Below the pieces are notes generated by a model that was given only the letters and a program-made list of their open reading frames with translations, did no database searches and was not told the origin of the DNA. A stretch of DNA of 64,000 nucleotides, taken from positions 1-64,000 of the forward strand of contig JADZCU010000045.1 of assembly GCA_020851415.1 (NCBI GenBank), in the 5' to 3' direction. Positions 8,193 through 17,433 of the stretch are shown here, in pieces (position 1 is the stretch's first letter; the number at the start of each line of letters is the position of its first letter). The translations under genes were made by a program, and so were the position numbers. Source of the DNA: Candidatus Peregrinibacteria bacterium (GTDB taxonomy: Bacteria; Patescibacteriota; Gracilibacteria; UBA1369).

Positions 8193-9851
8193 ATGGCAAA
8201 ACAGATTTTTTATGGGGACGAGGCTCGTCAAAAGATTATCGCAGGTGTGAATCAGTTGGCGAAGGCTGTTGCTGTGACCATCGGTCCGAAGGGTCGCAAT
8301 GTGATTTTTGATCGCAAATACGGCGCTCCGATGATTACCAACGATGGTGTAACTATTGCCAAGGAGATTGACCTCAAAGATCCCTTTGAGAACATGGGTG
8401 CTCAACTGGTAAAAGAGGTTGCTACCAAAACGAACGATGTGGCCGGTGACGGTACAACAACCGCTACTATTTTGGCTGCACATATTATTGCTGAAGGTTT
8501 ACGCAATGTTACTGCAGGGGCAAATCCGGTTCAGTTGAAACGTGGTATCGACAAAGCCGTTGCACAAATTTGTGATGAGCTTGAGAAGATGAAAGTTGAT
8601 ATTGGTGATTCAAAAGAAAAGATTGCCCAGGTTGCGACTATTTCTGCTCAGGATCCAGATGTTGGTCAGTTTATTGCCGATATTTTAGAGGAGGTTGGAC
8701 ACGATGGTGTGATCACGGTTGAAGAGTCTCAGGCAATGGGACTTGGCAAAGAGGTAGTGAAAGGTATGCAGTTTGATAACGGTTATATTTCCGCTTACAT
8801 GGTGACGGATCCGGCTCGTATGGAGGCTATGTATGAGGATGTGAAGATCCTTATCACTGATAAGAAAATCAGCTCAGTTCAGGAGCTTCTTCCGATTATT
8901 GAGAAACTTGCTCAGGCAGGTAAAAAAGAGCTCGTAATTATTGCCGAGGATGTGGATGGTGAAGCACTCGCTACATTTGTTTTGAATAAGCTCCGTGGTA
9001 TTTTCAGCGTTTTGGCTGTGAAAGCACCTGCGTATGGAGACCGTCGCAAAGAGATGTTAAAAGACATCGCAGCGTTGACGGGTGGCACATTTATCACCGA
9101 AGAACTTGGTTTGAAACTTGAAACAACCGAACTTTCTGACCTGGGGGAAGCCCGCAAGGTTATTGCCGACAAAGACAAATGTATTATCGTTGAAGGCAAA
9201 GGTCACAAAGCAAATGTTGATGCTCGTATTTCTGAAATTAAGGTGTTGATGGAAAAATCTACATCAGATTTCGATAAGGAAAAATTGATTGAACGTATGG
9301 CAAAATTGGCTGGTGGCGTGGGAGTTATCAAAGTCGGTGCTGCTACGGAAACTGAATTGAAGGAAAAGAAACTTCGTATTGAAGATGCGGTTTCTGCGAC
9401 CAAAGCTGCTGTGGAAGAAGGCATCGTTCCGGGTGGTGGTGTTGCGCTTGTTCACGCTTCAAAAGTGCTTTTGAAATTTGAAGGCGACAGTGATGAGACT
9501 ACCGGTGCTCACATTTTGATGCGTTCACTCATCTGGCCACTTTATTACATCGCTCAGAATGCCGGCAAACAGGCTCCGGTTATTGTGAATGCTGTTATGG
9601 AATCTAAAGGCAATCATGGTTACGATGCTGCCAAAGACGAGTTTGTTGATATGGTAAAAGCCGGAATCATTGATCCGAAAAAGGTTACCCGTTCTGCTTT
9701 GCAAAATGCTGCTTCGATTGCAGGAATCTTCCTGACTACGGAAGCTGCTATTAGCGATATTCCTGAAGAGAAACCATCTGCCGGCGGTATGCCAGGCGGC
9801 ATGGGAGGAATGGGCGGTATGGGGATGGGTGGTATGGGCGGAATGATGTAA
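8193..9851 (+). CDS. groL: Chaperonin GroEL
   Basis: This 552-residue protein is a complete GroEL. It has the ATP-binding [11 protein letters not shown] near residue 86, the apical-domain segments ([27 protein letters not shown]), the signature [12 protein letters not shown] near 405, and the flexible Gly/Met C-terminal tail. It forms the double-ring folding chamber capped by GroES. It is the second gene of the CIRCE-controlled operon. A nested-hairpin element starts one base after its stop codon and may form the mRNA 3' end. A low-complexity frame antisense to the gene is a shadow. Confidence 0.98.
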   Translation: MAKQIFYGDEARQKIIAGVNQLAKAVAVTIGPKGRNVIFDRKYGAPMITNDGVTIAKEIDLKDPFENMGAQLVKEVATKTNDVAGDGTTTATILAAHIIAEGLRNVTAGANPVQLKRGIDKAVAQICDELEKMKVDIGDSKEKIAQVATISAQDPDVGQFIADILEEVGHDGVITVEESQAMGLGKEVVKGMQFDNGYISAYMVTDPARMEAMYEDVKILITDKKISSVQELLPIIEKLAQAGKKELVIIAEDVDGEALATFVLNKLRGIFSVLAVKAPAYGDRRKEMLKDIAALTGGTFITEELGLKLETTELSDLGEARKVIADKDKCIIVEGKGHKANVDARISEIKVLMEKSTSDFDKEKLIERMAKLAGGVGVIKVGAATETELKEKKLRIEDAVSATKAAVEEGIVPGGGVALVHASKVLLKFEGDSDETTGAHILMRSLIWPLYYIAQNAGKQAPVIVNAVMESKGNHGYDAAKDEFVDMVKAGIIDPKKVTRSALQNAASIAGIFLTTEAAISDIPEEKPSAGGMPGGMGGMGGMGMGGMGGMM

Positions 9852-9852
9852 T

Positions 9853-9975
9853 AAAACCCTCGAAAATTTGCTGTAGCTTCGTCGCTGCGAAAAAAAATCC
9901 CCTCAACGTACCAGTTAGTACGTATCGGGGATTTTTTTTCTGGCTTCTCGCTACAGCGAAATTTTGGAGGGTTTT
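9853..9975 (+). repeat. Nested-hairpin element, copy 1 (after groL)
   Basis: This 123-bp element has three nested stems. The outer stem pairs AAAACCCTCGAAAATTT with AAATTTTGGAGGGTTTT and continues into GCTGTAG/CTACAGC. The middle stem is AAAAAAAATCCCC/GGGGATTTTTTTT. The inner stem is ACGTAC/GTACGT around CAGTTA. Internal loops are CTTCGT opposite CTCG, and TCA opposite ATC. It begins one base after the groL stop codon. It shares this architecture with the copies at 13753, 31654, 38614 and 60516. It might act as a terminator, 3' mRNA stabiliser or mobile repeat. Confidence 0.85.
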
Positions 9976-10076
9976 GAAATAAGCTTTTCTAGTCTCCTCG
10001 TATAAACAGAATTTTGAAAAGATTTGAAGAGACTTTATTGCCACAGCGAAATTTTGGAGAGTTTTGAAATTAAGCT
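9976..10076 (+). repeat. Decayed tandem 3' halves of the nested-hairpin element
   Basis: After copy 1 come two more segments resembling only the 3' half of the element. One at about 9993-10029 (CTCCTCGTATAAACAG and onward) is closest to the 3' half of copy 2. One at about 10040-10076 repeats the 3' arm of copy 1, including CAGCGAAATTTTGGAG and TTTTGAAATTAAGCT. The matching 5' halves are absent, so these look like remnants of duplication and deletion. Confidence 0.65.
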
Positions 10077-10123
10077 AATGAGAATTATATAAACGATTTT
10101 ATTCTCAAAAAAACTGGCTTGTG

Positions 10124-10129
10124 ATATAC
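10124..10129 (+). promoter_or_regulatory. Probable extended -10 promoter box
   Basis: TGATATACT contains a TATACT -10 box preceded by an extended -10 TG, 38 bp before the start of the 211-aa gene. No good -35 box is visible. It would drive the 211-aa gene, pyrH, frr and rseP. Confidence 0.4.
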
Positions 10130-10166
10130 TGCGCGTAACCCTAGAAGGCCACTAAACTCATGATTT

Positions 10167-10802
10167 ATGGCACCAGCCAAAACTTCGTCAAAACTTAAAG
10201 CAAAATCAAAATCTTCGTCAGCGTCAAAGCCAAAAGCCAAGACGATTCAGTCTAAGCCGCGTCAGTTTACCGTGCGTGGACTTACTCGTGATCAGGTTCC
10301 CAAAGTGGAACCTTTGATTGATGATGGTTATGATGATATGACCAATGTTCCGGTGAAACATTTGCAGCGGTCTGAAGAACCTCAGGAAATGGATGTTCCG
10401 CCTCCGGTTCAGATTGCTCCGGCTCAACCGGCTCCGGTTGTTATGACTCAACAGCGGATTGAATCTGCTCCACGTATGGAAATTTCTCATGTTTCTGCTT
10501 ACGAAGAAGAAGAGGAGGAAGATCTTGAAGAAGAGCCTTATTTGCAGGCTTTGGATATTGATAATGCTAATCCGCGCGATACTATTAAGGTGAAGTTTGG
10601 TAAGTTTGTGCAATTGGTGAACAGCCATGATTTTGCCGATGTGGTTACCACTCATGCTCAGGAAGAGATTATTATGAGCACGGATTTGTTGACTGAACTT
10701 GCGGGTTCTCACGATCGTCGTGAGGAACGAAAGATTCCTTTGGTGTTTTTGGTGGGTATTGCCATTGGAGTTGTTTTAACGTACATTTTCTTCTCAAAAT
10801 AA
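10167..10802 (+). CDS. Uncharacterised tail-anchored protein, 211 aa
   Basis: The N-terminus is a Lys/Ser/Ala-rich basic stretch. It is followed by a Pro/Gln-rich segment (about 70-105), an acidic patch (YEEEEEEDLEEE near 112-123), and a soluble domain. The C-terminal transmembrane helix (IPLVFLVGIAIGVVLTYIFF) has only SK after it, so the protein is probably anchored by its tail with the bulk in the cytoplasm. It lies 7 bp before pyrH. No family recognised. Confidence 0.65.
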   Translation: MAPAKTSSKLKAKSKSSSASKPKAKTIQSKPRQFTVRGLTRDQVPKVEPLIDDGYDDMTNVPVKHLQRSEEPQEMDVPPPVQIAPAQPAPVVMTQQRIESAPRMEISHVSAYEEEEEEDLEEEPYLQALDIDNANPRDTIKVKFGKFVQLVNSHDFADVVTTHAQEEIIMSTDLLTELAGSHDRREERKIPLVFLVGIAIGVVLTYIFFSK

Positions 10803-10809
10803 TTTACGT

Positions 10810-11526
10810 ATGCCTCAAAAGACAAAGTATAAAAGAGTTCTCCTGAAGCTTTCGGGAGAGGTTTTGGAAGGGGACCAAGATGGTGGTATAGATTTCAAGT
10901 TTTTGGATGTCCTTTGTAAGGAGATAGCCGAAGTTCATAAGCTGGGTGTGCAGATTGCAATTGTTGTTGGAGGCGGAAATTTCTGGCGCTTTCGGGACTT
11001 TGCCAAATCCGGCCTGGATCGTGTGCATTCTGACAGCATGGGTATGCTTGCCACTGTTATGAATGCTCTTGCGCTAGCTCATGGATTTGCCGCCTACAAG
11101 ATTGAGGCTTTGCCTTTTTCGGCAATTCCGATGGAAAAGATTTGTCCTACTTATGTGCGTGATTTGGCTCTTGCACATATGAAAAATGGTAAAATTGCCA
11201 TTTGTGCCGCCGGTACCGGTAGTCCGTTTTTTACTACGGATACGGCAGCCGCACTGAGAGCTCTTGAACTGCAATGTGACGTACTATTGAAAGCGACGAA
11301 TGTTGATTATGTTTATAATAAGGATCCTCACAAGTTTAAGGATGCTAAAAAATATACAGATGTTTCTTATGAAGTGGTTTTGGAGAAACAGCTGGGTGTT
11401 ATGGATTTAAGCGCTACGGCACTTTGTGCTTCTTCCAGACTTCCTGTTTTGGTCTTTAATTTGATGAAACGTGGAAATATTTTGAAGGCTGTGAAAGGGG
11501 AAACTTTGGGTACACTCATTCATTAA
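10810..11526 (+). CDS. pyrH: UMP kinase
   Basis: This 238-residue protein belongs to the amino-acid-kinase-fold UMP kinases, which convert UMP to UDP with ATP. Visible motifs are LLKLSGEVLEG near residue 11, VVGGGNFWR near 56, FTTDTAAALRALE near 140, and the nucleotide-binding NVDYVYNKDPHKF near 165. Length matches the family. The order pyrH-frr is widely conserved in bacteria and supports the call. The frr start follows after 18 bp. Confidence 0.95.
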   Translation: MPQKTKYKRVLLKLSGEVLEGDQDGGIDFKFLDVLCKEIAEVHKLGVQIAIVVGGGNFWRFRDFAKSGLDRVHSDSMGMLATVMNALALAHGFAAYKIEALPFSAIPMEKICPTYVRDLALAHMKNGKIAICAAGTGSPFFTTDTAAALRALELQCDVLLKATNVDYVYNKDPHKFKDAKKYTDVSYEVVLEKQLGVMDLSATALCASSRLPVLVFNLMKRGNILKAVKGETLGTLIH

Positions 11527-11544
11527 TATTTTAATTTTCTTGTT

Positions 11545-12102
11545 ATGACTGATGATATTCTTTCATCTGCGGAATCAGATTTTAAAAAGGTTTTGGAACA
11601 TTTACATTCTGAATATTCCCATCTTCAGATCGGTCGCGCTTCGGCTGCGATTGTTGAGGGTTTGATGGTTGAGGCTTATGGCACCAAACAGCCACTGAAA
11701 TCTGTTGCGAGCATTTCTATTCCAGATGCGAAGACTGTTCAGATTCAACCATGGGATCGTGGTCAGCTTCAGGCTATTGAGAAGGCTATTATCAATTCCG
11801 ATTTGAATTTGGCTCCATCGAATGATGGTGTGGTGATTCGTTTGAATTTACCTCCAATGACTGAGGAGCGCCGTAAGGATCTTTCAAAGGTTGTGACTCG
11901 AATGGCTGAAGAGGCTCGTATTAGTGTTCGTCATAGCCGTCAGAAAGCTTTGGATGCTGTGAAAGAGCTTTCTAAAAACAGTCAGGTTACCGAAGATCAG
12001 GTGAAGAGTTTTGAGAAAAAACTTCAGGAGAAAGTTGATCACTACAATGTTGAAATTGAAAAATCTTCCAAGACCAAGGAACATGATATTTTGACTGTGT
12101 AA
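11545..12102 (+). CDS. frr: Ribosome recycling factor
   Basis: At 185 residues this has the exact usual length. It shows the conserved IGRASAAIVEGLMVEAYG segment, PWDRGQLQAIEKAI and PPMTEERRKDLSKVV. With EF-G it splits the post-termination ribosome. It sits between pyrH and rseP, a common gene order. Confidence 0.97.
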   Translation: MTDDILSSAESDFKKVLEHLHSEYSHLQIGRASAAIVEGLMVEAYGTKQPLKSVASISIPDAKTVQIQPWDRGQLQAIEKAIINSDLNLAPSNDGVVIRLNLPPMTEERRKDLSKVVTRMAEEARISVRHSRQKALDAVKELSKNSQVTEDQVKSFEKKLQEKVDHYNVEIEKSSKTKEHDILTV

Positions 12103-12128
12103 ATTTTTTTTATTAAATAATTTTTCCG

Positions 12129-13754
12129 ATGGACCTGCTTATTACCGTTATTGCGTTCCTGGTTATTTTTTCTTTGCTTGTACTTATTCACGAGTGGGGA
12201 CATTTTTTTACCGCCCGAAAGGCCGGAATTAAGGTTGAAGAGTTTGGTTTTGGACTCCCGCCAAGAATTTGGGGCGTGAAAAAAGGGGAGACTTTGTATT
12301 CAATCAACTGGATTCCTTTTGGTGGATTTGTGCGATTGTTGGGGGAAGATAGCCGTGATCCCAAATTGGCGAAAGATAAACGAAGCTTTATCGCCAAGCC
12401 GCCGCGAGTACGTATTATGGTTATTGTGGCGGGGGTTGTGATGAACTTTTTGTTGGCGTACGTTTTGCTTACCGTAGGTTTTATCATTGGTATTAAGCCG
12501 TTAATTTTGAGCGGAGATGATGTTATCGCCAGACTGAATGACGGTACAATCGAGACCAGTCCGGGCTTTGTTGTTAAAGATGTGACACAAGATGGTCCTG
12601 CGGCCAAAGCTGGGATGCTGGTAAATGATAAGGTGGTGGCTGTTGATCAGAAACCTGTGGTTTCAAATGAGGAATTGACCAATTTGTTGAAATCTCAAAA
12701 TGATACGGGACACACGGTGAGTGTAGAACGTGGTACGGATCGTCTGGATTTGACGGTTGCTGCTGACCAAAAACAGGGACTTGGATTTTCGACTTTTGAA
12801 ATTATGTTTTTACCCCGGGTAGAGATTTTAAATGTAAAAGAAAATTCTGCTTCGGCCATGGCGGGACTTTTACCTTCCGACATTATTTTGAAAATTAACG
12901 ATCAGCCGATTTATTATTTGGATGAGTATCTGAATGCCATTCGTTCTTCAGGGACTCTGAATTTTATGGTCCAGCGTGGGAATGAGATTCGTAATGTGCA
13001 GGTACGGATGATTCAGGCACCTTCTGTGATTATGAGTGGAGTTTTCCCTGGAACGCCGGCTGAAAAGGCTGGTGTGGCCAAAGGGGATCTTTTGATTTCA
13101 ATCGATGGTCAGACATTTAGTACACCGGATGAAGTTATTGCTTATACAAAGCAAAAAGCGAATAAAGTTCTTCATTATGTCTTTGATCGTCAGGGGCAGC
13201 TTGTGGAGTTTGATATTACCCCTAGTGAACAGGGTTTGATCGGTGTTGGACTCTCACCTGTGTTTTCATTTGAAAATCAGGAGTTGAGCGTTTATACAAC
13301 AGATTCTCCAGTATCGGTTTTGTTGATTCATGATGTGCAGTATACTTTCTGGGTTGCTCCGTTCAGGGCGTTTGAGGAGGCAGGCAGATTATCTGTTTTG
13401 ACGGCGCAGATGTTTGGAAATGTTATTCATCAGGTGGTAACACAATTTAGCGTTCCGGAAGGTGTTGCCGGACCTGTTGGTATTGCTCAACTGACCTATC
13501 AGTTTGTTCAGGAGGGGGCCATGTCATTGTTGCGCTTTGTGGCTTTGCTTTCGCTCAGTTTGGCAATTATCAATATTTTGCCTTTGCCGGCACTTGATGG
13601 CGGTAGACTCTTATTCATTGTCATTGAGGTGATAACCGGTAAGCGTGTGAGCGCAAAACTTGAGGGATTGATACATGCGGTTGGATTTCTTTTGTTGATT
13701 ACATTGATTTTCGCCGTTACCTATAATGATATTTTGCGATTGATACCAAGGTAA
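12129..13754 (+). CDS. rseP: RseP-type site-2 protease with three PDZ modules
   Basis: This 541-residue membrane metalloprotease has the zinc motif HEWGH at about 21-25 in its first helix and the second active-site element NILPLPALDGGRLLF near 481. Between them are three PDZ-like modules: about 135-205, 225-300 and 305-375 (each with an xAxxAGL/GM/GV element). E. coli RseP is about 450 residues with two PDZ domains, so this one is enlarged. Site-2 proteases cut membrane-embedded substrates such as anti-sigma factors or signal-peptide remnants. It ends the pyrH-frr-rseP run. A nested-hairpin element overlaps its stop codon. Confidence 0.93.
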   Translation: MDLLITVIAFLVIFSLLVLIHEWGHFFTARKAGIKVEEFGFGLPPRIWGVKKGETLYSINWIPFGGFVRLLGEDSRDPKLAKDKRSFIAKPPRVRIMVIVAGVVMNFLLAYVLLTVGFIIGIKPLILSGDDVIARLNDGTIETSPGFVVKDVTQDGPAAKAGMLVNDKVVAVDQKPVVSNEELTNLLKSQNDTGHTVSVERGTDRLDLTVAADQKQGLGFSTFEIMFLPRVEILNVKENSASAMAGLLPSDIILKINDQPIYYLDEYLNAIRSSGTLNFMVQRGNEIRNVQVRMIQAPSVIMSGVFPGTPAEKAGVAKGDLLISIDGQTFSTPDEVIAYTKQKANKVLHYVFDRQGQLVEFDITPSEQGLIGVGLSPVFSFENQELSVYTTDSPVSVLLIHDVQYTFWVAPFRAFEEAGRLSVLTAQMFGNVIHQVVTQFSVPEGVAGPVGIAQLTYQFVQEGAMSLLRFVALLSLSLAIINILPLPALDGGRLLFIVIEVITGKRVSAKLEGLIHAVGFLLLITLIFAVTYNDILRLIPR

Positions 13755-13875
13755 ACCTTCGAAAATTTGTTGTAGCTTCGTCGCTGCGAAAAAAAATCCC
13801 CTCAACGTACCAAGTTCGTACGTATCGGGGATTTTTTTTTCTGGCTCCTCGCTACAACAGAATTTTGGAAGGTTT
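13753..13875 (+). repeat. Nested-hairpin element, copy 2 (after rseP)
   Basis: This 123-bp copy starts inside the rseP TAA stop codon. Its middle stem and loops are nearly identical to copy 1. The outer stem has paired changes: CCCTC to CCTTC matched by GGAGGG to GGAAGG, and GCTGTAG to GTTGTAG matched by CTACAGC to CTACAAC. The inner stem ACGTAC/GTACGT encloses CAAGTTC. The compensatory changes show that the fold, not just the sequence, is kept. Confidence 0.85.
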
Positions 13876-14228
13876 TAAACATAATATGTGAAAGACGCAT
13901 TAAGCGCATCAGCCCTGCTTTCTGCTCTTTATAACCATGGTGAGAATGCATAAATTTTGGCTTTTATAAGCTAAAAAAGTTGAGTTTTGCACTTTTTAAC
14001 TTGCGGGGATTTCTTAACTGATTTGTAGTCCCCCTTGTTAAGTTTTTTTAAATATATTTTTATATTTTTTTTATACTAGAGCTAGTAGGTGGTGGTGGAA
14101 AAATCTCAATAGATGGTGAAAGGTTTTTGTAGGTTCATAAACTTGAGAAGGGGGTGGAAAGTCGATAGTATACGATGTGCTTTTGAGATAAAAAAATATT
14201 AAAAAAGCATTTTTTCAGTGTTTTTCGT
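13876..14228 (+). other. Region upstream of dnaA, possible replication origin
   Basis: These 353 bases hold an AT-rich tract at about 14040-14076, including a possible TATACT box near 14071. A G-rich segment with repeated GGTGG and GGTGGAAA elements follows at about 14090-14165. No canonical TTATCCACA DnaA box is visible on either strand. An origin is plausible from position beside dnaA and from the AT-rich tract, but it is not shown by the sequence. A dnaA promoter must lie here as well. Confidence 0.3.
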
Positions 14229-15662
14229 ATGGATTACAAATTCCTTTGGCAAAACGTTTTGACCAAGCTTTCTCCAATAATCGGAAGATCGCACATTTTG
14301 ACCGTTTTCAAAGATACGGCCATTTTGAACGTTGAAAACGGGGTAATGACCATAGGTGTTTCTTCACCGATTACCTATTCTTTCATCAAACAGCGTTTTG
14401 AGGTGAAACTGGTGCAGGTAGTGCGTGAGGCCGTGGATGGTATTCGCGAGGTGGTTTTTGAAATCAAGAGTTCACTGATGGATGAAACCCATCCGCACAA
14501 AGTTGATGTGAAAACGTTGGAAACGCTTTCATCTGATGATAAAGCTCCCCGTAAGGTCCCGAACAAGCAGGAGGTTATCTTGAGTGACGGTACTCGCAGC
14601 AAAATGTTTAACAACAAATACACTCTGCAAACCTTTTTGGCCGGCACGGTAAACCGTTTGGCGCATGCGGCCTGTATGGCTGTAGCGGCAAAGCCCGGTA
14701 GCATTTATAACCCGCTCTTTTTGTATGGCGGGGTAGGTCTTGGGAAAACGCATCTTTTGCAGGGTATTGGTAACGAGATCAATAAACAGTATCCAAACAA
14801 GAAGGTGGTTTATATGACTTCAGAGAAATTTATTAACGAGATCGTTCAGGCTATTGGTTTCAAGCACACACGCAATTTTAAAGATAAGTATCGCAATGTG
14901 GACTGTTTAATTGTTGATGATATTCAGTTCTTTGGAAACAAAGCTACTTCACAACAGGAGTTCTTTCATACTTTTAATGAACTCTATGATGCCGGTAAGC
15001 AGATTATTATCAGTTCTGATCGACCACCGAGTGAACTGGATCAGCTTGAAGACCGCTTAACCAGCCGCTTTAAAATGGGCATGGTGATTGAAGTACAGAT
15101 GCCGGATATTGAAACCCGCATGGCAATTTTGATGGATAAATGTCAGGAACTGGAAGTGATGATCGACCGTGAAGTTCTTGAACTTGTAGCAACGCATGTG
15201 ACATCCAGCGTTCGTGAATTGGAAGGGATCTTGTTACAGGCTATTGCCGAGGCTCAGCTTACGAATACCAACCCAACCATGAGATCGGTGGCGGACGTTA
15301 TGAAAAAACTTTATTCCCGCATGCCGTCTTTACAAACAAATTCCATCGATATACCAAAGCGTCCGGATGTTCGTACTTGTGATGATTTGATTGCCGTGGT
15401 TGCCGACTATTATAAACTTTCCCGTGCGGAACTTGTGAGCGAAGGTCGTAAAAAAGAGATTATGATTCCACGACAGATCTGTATGTATTTGATTCGTGAG
15501 ATGCTTTCTCAATCATATGAGACTATTGGTGATCATTTTGGCGGGAAAAATCACACGACTGTCATGCACGCATGTCATAAAGTTGAAGAAGAGATAAAAG
15601 CTGAAGGAAAAATTCTGCGTGATATCAATGCGTTGAAGAGGGAAATAGGTTTTATGCACTAA
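14229..15662 (+). CDS. dnaA: Chromosomal replication initiator DnaA
   Basis: This 477-residue protein has the full DnaA layout. Domain I lies at about 1-85, a linker follows, and the AAA+ domain has Walker A GGVGLGKTHLL near 166 and Walker B CLIVDDIQFF near 228. Domain IV carries the DnaA signature GGKNHTTVMHACHK near 440, which recognises DnaA boxes. It opens the origin for replication. Unlike in many bacteria, dnaN and recF are not adjacent; rseP lies upstream and a FecR-domain gene downstream. The start codon gives a complete domain I. Confidence 0.97.
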   Translation: MDYKFLWQNVLTKLSPIIGRSHILTVFKDTAILNVENGVMTIGVSSPITYSFIKQRFEVKLVQVVREAVDGIREVVFEIKSSLMDETHPHKVDVKTLETLSSDDKAPRKVPNKQEVILSDGTRSKMFNNKYTLQTFLAGTVNRLAHAACMAVAAKPGSIYNPLFLYGGVGLGKTHLLQGIGNEINKQYPNKKVVYMTSEKFINEIVQAIGFKHTRNFKDKYRNVDCLIVDDIQFFGNKATSQQEFFHTFNELYDAGKQIIISSDRPPSELDQLEDRLTSRFKMGMVIEVQMPDIETRMAILMDKCQELEVMIDREVLELVATHVTSSVRELEGILLQAIAEAQLTNTNPTMRSVADVMKKLYSRMPSLQTNSIDIPKRPDVRTCDDLIAVVADYYKLSRAELVSEGRKKEIMIPRQICMYLIREMLSQSYETIGDHFGGKNHTTVMHACHKVEEEIKAEGKILRDINALKREIGFMH

Positions 15663-15755
15663 AAACTTATTTTCAAGGTTTTGCCTCAAAAAAAACTTTA
15701 CACCGCGGCAAGAATTATTGTATTGTGCTCGACAGATTTTTAAGCACTTTTGCCT

Positions 15756-17345
15756 ATGCGTCGCGTGGTTCGTCGAAAAGGTCCGATAGATTACGTTCTT
15801 CCATTTTTGATGCTCGTTGGATTGGGTATCATTATGATTTTGGGCTACCAGATCTGGTCTAACTTTGATAAGCAAAATAAGAGTGATGTGTATTTTTACG
15901 TTCCACAAGGTAAGGCTCGGATTCTTCCTTATGGTTTGACGGCATGGGATGAAGCATATAGTGGTACAAAACTTCATCTTGGCGACACACTTAAAACATC
16001 TTCACTCGGACGAGTTGTTATGGAGTTTTTTAACGGTACTGTGGTTCGATTGGGTGAGGATAGTGCTGCAACGCTGGTTGATGTAGTAAAAGAGTCTGAC
16101 CATGAGGAGATTGTTTTCAATCTTGATAATGGGAAACTATGGTTGAAAGGCCAGAAAAGTCCGGGAGTTCGTGAAGCGCGTTATGAAGTTCGTACGACTC
16201 ATATGAAAGTGAAAGCGAAAGGTACAGTATTTGAAGTTGAAAGTGACACGCATGAATCCGTTCGCGTATTGGAAGGTGATGTGGATGTTGATATTATTGT
16301 GAAAACAAATGGTCAGGAACGTGTTGCTGATACAGTTCAAGTTGGTGTCGGCCAGGAGCTTGTTTTGGATGAAGCTTCATTGAAAGCTTTTGAATCAAGC
16401 TTAAGTCCATCGGTCATCATGGCTATCAGTGAAGATTTCAAAGATTCACCTTGGTATAGATGGAATATGAGTGAAGATGAAACCCCTACAAACTTCACAT
16501 CAACACAGGCTACAACTGTTGAGACTGTTGATACGTCTTTTGGTACTCAGGAAGATCAGGGAACATTTGCCCCGGTAACTTCTACACAGGAAACTTCCGA
16601 TGCCGAAGAAGTGGATGAATCGAATAACGATAATTTTGGTTTGGGAGCTCCAGATATTACTTCACCACTTACGTCTACGAGTACCGTTACAACCGGTAAG
16701 GCGACTTTGGCAGGAACGGTTCCATCCGGTACGGAAAAAGTTATAGTTGAAAGTACGGTTGGAGGTTCTACCGACAGTTATACTTTGAGTAAGTTTACTT
16801 CCGGTCAGACCACATGGTCTTATAACGTTTCAGAGCAGATTGGAAATTTGAAGCCTGGTGATAATGTTTACCGTGTCTATGCTGTTGATGGTGATGGCAA
16901 AAAGAGTGATCCGGCGCAGGTGACTATTACCTATGATAAAGAGAGCGTGGCTATTGAAGATCCTTTGGCTGCTCCTACCGTTGATACCTTTAATGGTTCA
17001 AGTTCTTCAACTGTCACTACCGATACAGTAAAAGTTGTCGGTTCCGTGAAGGGTGCTGAAAAAGTTGTAGTGAACGGATATACATTGAGCGCGTTCCAGG
17101 CCGGTGCAACTTCCTGGTCTTATTCAGCGAAAGAGTCTCTTGGAAATTTGAAACCAGGCGTGAACGACTATGAAGTGTATGCGATTGATGAAGAAGGGAA
17201 CAAATCTTCCATTGTGAAATTCACCATCACCTACAGTAAATCCGAGACTTCAGGTTCAGGTACTACGGGAAGCACCGGAACCGGCACTACAACAACTACC
17301 ACCGGTTCACAGCAAACCACTCCTGTAGCTCCAAGCGGGTTTTAA
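15756..17345 (+). CDS. FecR-domain membrane protein with two Ig-like repeats
   Basis: This protein of about 529 residues starts with a basic N-terminus and one transmembrane helix at about 14-34, placing the rest outside. A FecR domain follows at about 50-190 (VVMEFFNGTVVRLGEDS, MKVKAKGTVFEVESD, VRVLEGDVDVDI). After an acidic Thr-rich linker come two homologous beta-sandwich repeats of about 85 residues. They share TWSYNVSEQIGNLKPGDN and SWSYSAKESLGNLKPGVN. The tail is Gly/Thr/Ser-rich. In classical systems FecR regulates a sigma factor, but here the layout suggests a surface protein. The ATG at 15756 is preferred to a TTG at 15750. Confidence 0.8.
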   Translation: MRRVVRRKGPIDYVLPFLMLVGLGIIMILGYQIWSNFDKQNKSDVYFYVPQGKARILPYGLTAWDEAYSGTKLHLGDTLKTSSLGRVVMEFFNGTVVRLGEDSAATLVDVVKESDHEEIVFNLDNGKLWLKGQKSPGVREARYEVRTTHMKVKAKGTVFEVESDTHESVRVLEGDVDVDIIVKTNGQERVADTVQVGVGQELVLDEASLKAFESSLSPSVIMAISEDFKDSPWYRWNMSEDETPTNFTSTQATTVETVDTSFGTQEDQGTFAPVTSTQETSDAEEVDESNNDNFGLGAPDITSPLTSTSTVTTGKATLAGTVPSGTEKVIVESTVGGSTDSYTLSKFTSGQTTWSYNVSEQIGNLKPGDNVYRVYAVDGDGKKSDPAQVTITYDKESVAIEDPLAAPTVDTFNGSSSSTVTTDTVKVVGSVKGAEKVVVNGYTLSAFQAGATSWSYSAKESLGNLKPGVNDYEVYAIDEEGNKSSIVKFTITYSKSETSGSGTTGSTGTGTTTTTTGSQQTTPVAPSGF

Positions 17346-17433
17346 TTTGTGAAGAGCCTTCTTTTTGTCGCTGCTGATTTTTTAGGAGACCGGTAACAAG
17401 CGGACACTTGGCACTTTTGCTTTGTGTACCTTT

